NCBI GenBank assembly: GCA_903928015.1
Contig: CAIYPF010000103.1
Coordinates: 76,602-140,601, forward strand
Direction: 5' to 3'
Origin: an uncultured Gammaproteobacteria bacterium
GTDB taxonomy: Bacteria > Pseudomonadota > Gammaproteobacteria > Pseudomonadales > UBA5518
DNA length: 64,000 bases
The position numbers were made by a program, and so were the translations under genes. Positions 62,100-64,000 of the stretch are shown here, in pieces (the first letter of the stretch is position 1; every line of letters begins with the position of its first letter). The notes beneath the pieces are model-generated. The model was not told the DNA's origin, ran no database searches, and was given only the letters and a program-made list of their open reading frames with translations.

Positions 62100-63214
62100 C
62101 CGAGGCGTGGGATCGTTCGCCCCCCCTGCGGCTGTTGCCGGCGCAGGCCCGCATCGAGGTGCTTGACCAGACGCGCCTGCCCATCGATCACGTCCATGTG
62201 AGTTTGGACACGCTTTCGGACTGCGCGCTGGCGATCAGTTCAATGCTGGTCCGTGGGGCGCCCCTGATAGGGCTGACGGGCGCAGGCGGACTGGCAGTTG
62301 CCGTATCGAGTGATCCCGGCGACGCAGCGCTGACACGCGCTGTCGAATTGCTCGCCGGAACCCGGCCCACAGCGGTGAACCTGCGTTGGGCATTGGAGCG
62401 CATGCGAGACCGGCTTCTTGTGGCCCCTGTGCCGGAGCGGCGAGCACTGGCCTGGCAACTCGCGGGGGCGCTGCAAACAGCGGAGCACGCGTGCTGCGAG
62501 GCCATCGGTGTGCACGGTGCCGGTCTCATCCGCGATGCCTGGCGTAACGAGCGCGTTGCGGCGCGCGGATGCGTGAACATCCTCACACACTGCAACGCGG
62601 GATGGCTTGCAACCGGTGCCTGGGGCACGGCGCTCGCGCCCGTGTACCGGGCATGGCGGGACGGGATTCCGGTGCACGTCTGGGTAGACGAGACACGCCC
62701 GCGCAACCAGGGCGCCAGGCTCACCGCGTGGGAACTGCGCGAGGCGGGTATTCCCCATACGCTGGTGGTGGATAACGCAGCAGGTCATCTGATGCAGCAC
62801 GGCGAAGTCGACATCTGTTTTGTCGGCAGCGACCGCACAACCGCAAGCGGCGATGTCTGCAACAAGATCGGCACCTACCAGAAAGCCCTGGCGGCGGCTG
62901 ACAACCGTATCCCGTTCCATGTCGCGCTCCCGGTGTCCACCATCGACTGGAGCATCGATGACGGCATCGACGGCATTCCCATCGAGAGCCGGAGCGAAGA
63001 CGAGATCCTGCTTCAGGAGGGGATGTCCGACTGCGGTACCGTGCACCTGATCCGGCAGTCTCCGCCCGGAACCCGTGCAGCCAATCCCGCCTTCGACGTG
63101 ACGCCCGCACGCCTGGTGAGCAGCCTTGTCTGCGAACACGGTGTGTTCCCGGCTAGCAGGGATGCTCTCGCGCCGCTGCGCGCGATGGCCGTTCACGGCC
63201 GCGCGGCGCTATAG
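62096..63214 (+). CDS. mtnA: S-methyl-5-thioribose-1-phosphate isomerase
   Basis: A protein of 372 residues. The substrate-binding RGAPLIGLTGAGGLAVA, catalytic Cys region THCNAGWLATGAWGTALAP, and catalytic Asp region FVGSDRTTASGDVCNKIGTY are all conserved. It isomerises methylthioribose-1-phosphate to methylthioribulose-1-phosphate in methionine salvage. No mtnP or mtnK is next to it. It is translationally coupled to a DASS anion transporter and followed 27 bases later by a cysteine synthase gene, giving a sulfur-metabolism flavour. Confidence 0.93.
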   Translation: MTEAWDRSPPLRLLPAQARIEVLDQTRLPIDHVHVSLDTLSDCALAISSMLVRGAPLIGLTGAGGLAVAVSSDPGDAALTRAVELLAGTRPTAVNLRWALERMRDRLLVAPVPERRALAWQLAGALQTAEHACCEAIGVHGAGLIRDAWRNERVAARGCVNILTHCNAGWLATGAWGTALAPVYRAWRDGIPVHVWVDETRPRNQGARLTAWELREAGIPHTLVVDNAAGHLMQHGEVDICFVGSDRTTASGDVCNKIGTYQKALAAADNRIPFHVALPVSTIDWSIDDGIDGIPIESRSEDEILLQEGMSDCGTVHLIRQSPPGTRAANPAFDVTPARLVSSLVCEHGVFPASRDALAPLRAMAVHGRAAL

Positions 63215-63241
63215 TTCGGGCGCGTCAAGCCGGAGCATCCC

Positions 63242-64000
63242 ATGGACATCAAGAAAGGTCTCGTCGACCTCGTGGGCAACACGCCGTTGCTACGGCTCGC
63301 AGCGGCGTCGGAGCAGACCGGCTGCGAGATTCTCGGCAAGGCGGAGTTCCTGAACCCCGGTGGATCGGTCAAGGACCGGACCGCTCTCGGCATCATCCGG
63401 GACGCCGAACGCAGCGGGCTGTTGCGTCCCGGTGGACGCATCGTCGAGGGCACGGCGGGCAACACGGGCATCGGGCTCTGCCTGCTGGGCAATACGCTCG
63501 GTTATCGCACCACTATCGTGATTCCCGAAACGCAGAGTCCCGAGAAAATCCAGATGCTGGAACTCTGTGGTGCGGAGTTGCATCTCGTGCCTGCAGTGCC
63601 GGTCAGCGATCCGAACCACTACGTGGCTGTTTCAGGGAGGCTTGCAGCCGAGTGCGCGGCGCGTGAGACCAACGGTGCGATCTGGGCAAACCAGTTCGAC
63701 AATCCCGCCAACCGCGCTATCCACCGCGATACCACGGGCGCCGAGATCTGGCGCCAGACCGAGGGGAAAATCGATGGATTCATCTGCGCTGTCGGAACGG
63801 GAGGCACACTCGCGGGCGTCTCTGACTATCTCAAGGCACGCAAGCCCGACGTGCGTATCGGCCTCGCCGATCCGATGGGTGCCGCCTTGTACAGCTATTA
63901 CACGCAAGGTGAGCTGAAGTCCGAAGGCGATTCGATCACCGAGGGCATCGGCCAGACGCGGATTACCGGAAATCTGAGCGGGCTGGAGGTCGATTACGCC
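63242..64000 (+). CDS. Cysteine synthase (CysK/CysM family), 3' end outside the window
   Basis: The first 253 residues are present and the frame is open to the edge. The PLP Lys is in NPGGSVKDRTA, the substrate loop in EGTAGNTGIGL, and the phosphate-binding loop in AVGTGGTLAGV. The protein makes cysteine from O-acetylserine or O-phosphoserine plus sulfide. GLVDLVGNTPLLRL is a standard start, with GGAG 8 bases before the ATG. NQFDNPANRAIHRDTTGAEIW matches the CysK side, though some members of this subgroup are cystathionine beta-synthase-like. Confidence 0.92.
   Translation, partial: MDIKKGLVDLVGNTPLLRLAAASEQTGCEILGKAEFLNPGGSVKDRTALGIIRDAERSGLLRPGGRIVEGTAGNTGIGLCLLGNTLGYRTTIVIPETQSPEKIQMLELCGAELHLVPAVPVSDPNHYVAVSGRLAAECAARETNGAIWANQFDNPANRAIHRDTTGAEIWRQTEGKIDGFICAVGTGGTLAGVSDYLKARKPDVRIGLADPMGAALYSYYTQGELKSEGDSITEGIGQTRITGNLSGLEVDYA

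Overview
This 64 kb window is a GC-rich, densely packed bacterial chromosome segment. Many neighbouring genes share 4-bp start/stop overlaps (ATGA or GTGA), and GTG and TTG starts are frequent. Gene content (DUF3391 HD-GYP, EmrAB- and RND-type efflux, periplasmic SIMPL protein, lipoproteins with LxxC boxes, Tat-exported molybdo-hydroxylase, a 3-ketosteroid dehydrogenase and other catabolic oxidoreductases) fits a free-living aerobic proteobacterium, most likely a gammaproteobacterium with broad catabolic ability. There is no rRNA here to settle taxonomy. I see no phage, insertion sequence or CRISPR array.

Layout. 1-1558: EmrAB-type efflux pair (the MFS partner runs off the left edge). 1698-7137: sterol-desaturase-family membrane oxidase, HD-GYP regulator, methyltransferase, small secreted protein, KstD-like steroid dehydrogenase. 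7188-12940: a 1813-residue protein made of two complete UvrA-like halves, with a translationally coupled 104-residue unknown. 12977-18243: DUF1330, HIT, DUF2235, DUF502, class II sirtuin, SIMPL protein, FolD. 18413-19584: tRNA-Pro, tRNA-His, an enoyl-CoA hydratase-family gene, tRNA-Arg. 19706-22881: a very acidic secreted calcium-repeat protein, then a VanX-like dipeptidase and an LD-carboxypeptidase transcribed divergently. 22929-26056: NhaD-type antiporter coupled to a D-amino-acid dehydrogenase, and a cupin.

26162-40731 is a molybdenum-centred region. It holds a three-subunit molybdo-hydroxylase (FAD, 2Fe-2S, Mo subunits) followed by a MoaD-like small protein, MgtE, a DUF4242-cyclase fusion, a lipoprotein, a second two-subunit Ior-type molybdo-hydroxylase, an MBL-fold hydrolase, a lipoprotein beta-propeller, moaC-moaD-moaE, a flavin reductase, a Nudix hydrolase and a Bcp peroxiredoxin. 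40839-45013 is an RND efflux pair without an outer-membrane channel gene. 45061-46170 fuses a peroxiredoxin-like domain lacking its catalytic Cys to a 2-oxoglutarate/Fe(II) oxygenase.

46167-59045 is the most system-like block: a Rieske oxygenase and a PuuC-like aldehyde dehydrogenase, a BetI-like repressor fused to a GNAT acetyltransferase, a GcvT-family demethylase coupled to two different CrtI/amine-oxidase-fold flavoenzymes, and a complete PotDABC-type ABC importer. I infer an uptake and catabolic locus for a polyamine-like or N-methylated compound; the substrate is unknown. The right end has a saccharopine-dehydrogenase-family enoyl reductase, a DASS (SLC13) anion transporter coupled to mtnA, and the start of a cysteine synthase gene. 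No gene-free stretch exceeds about 300 bases.
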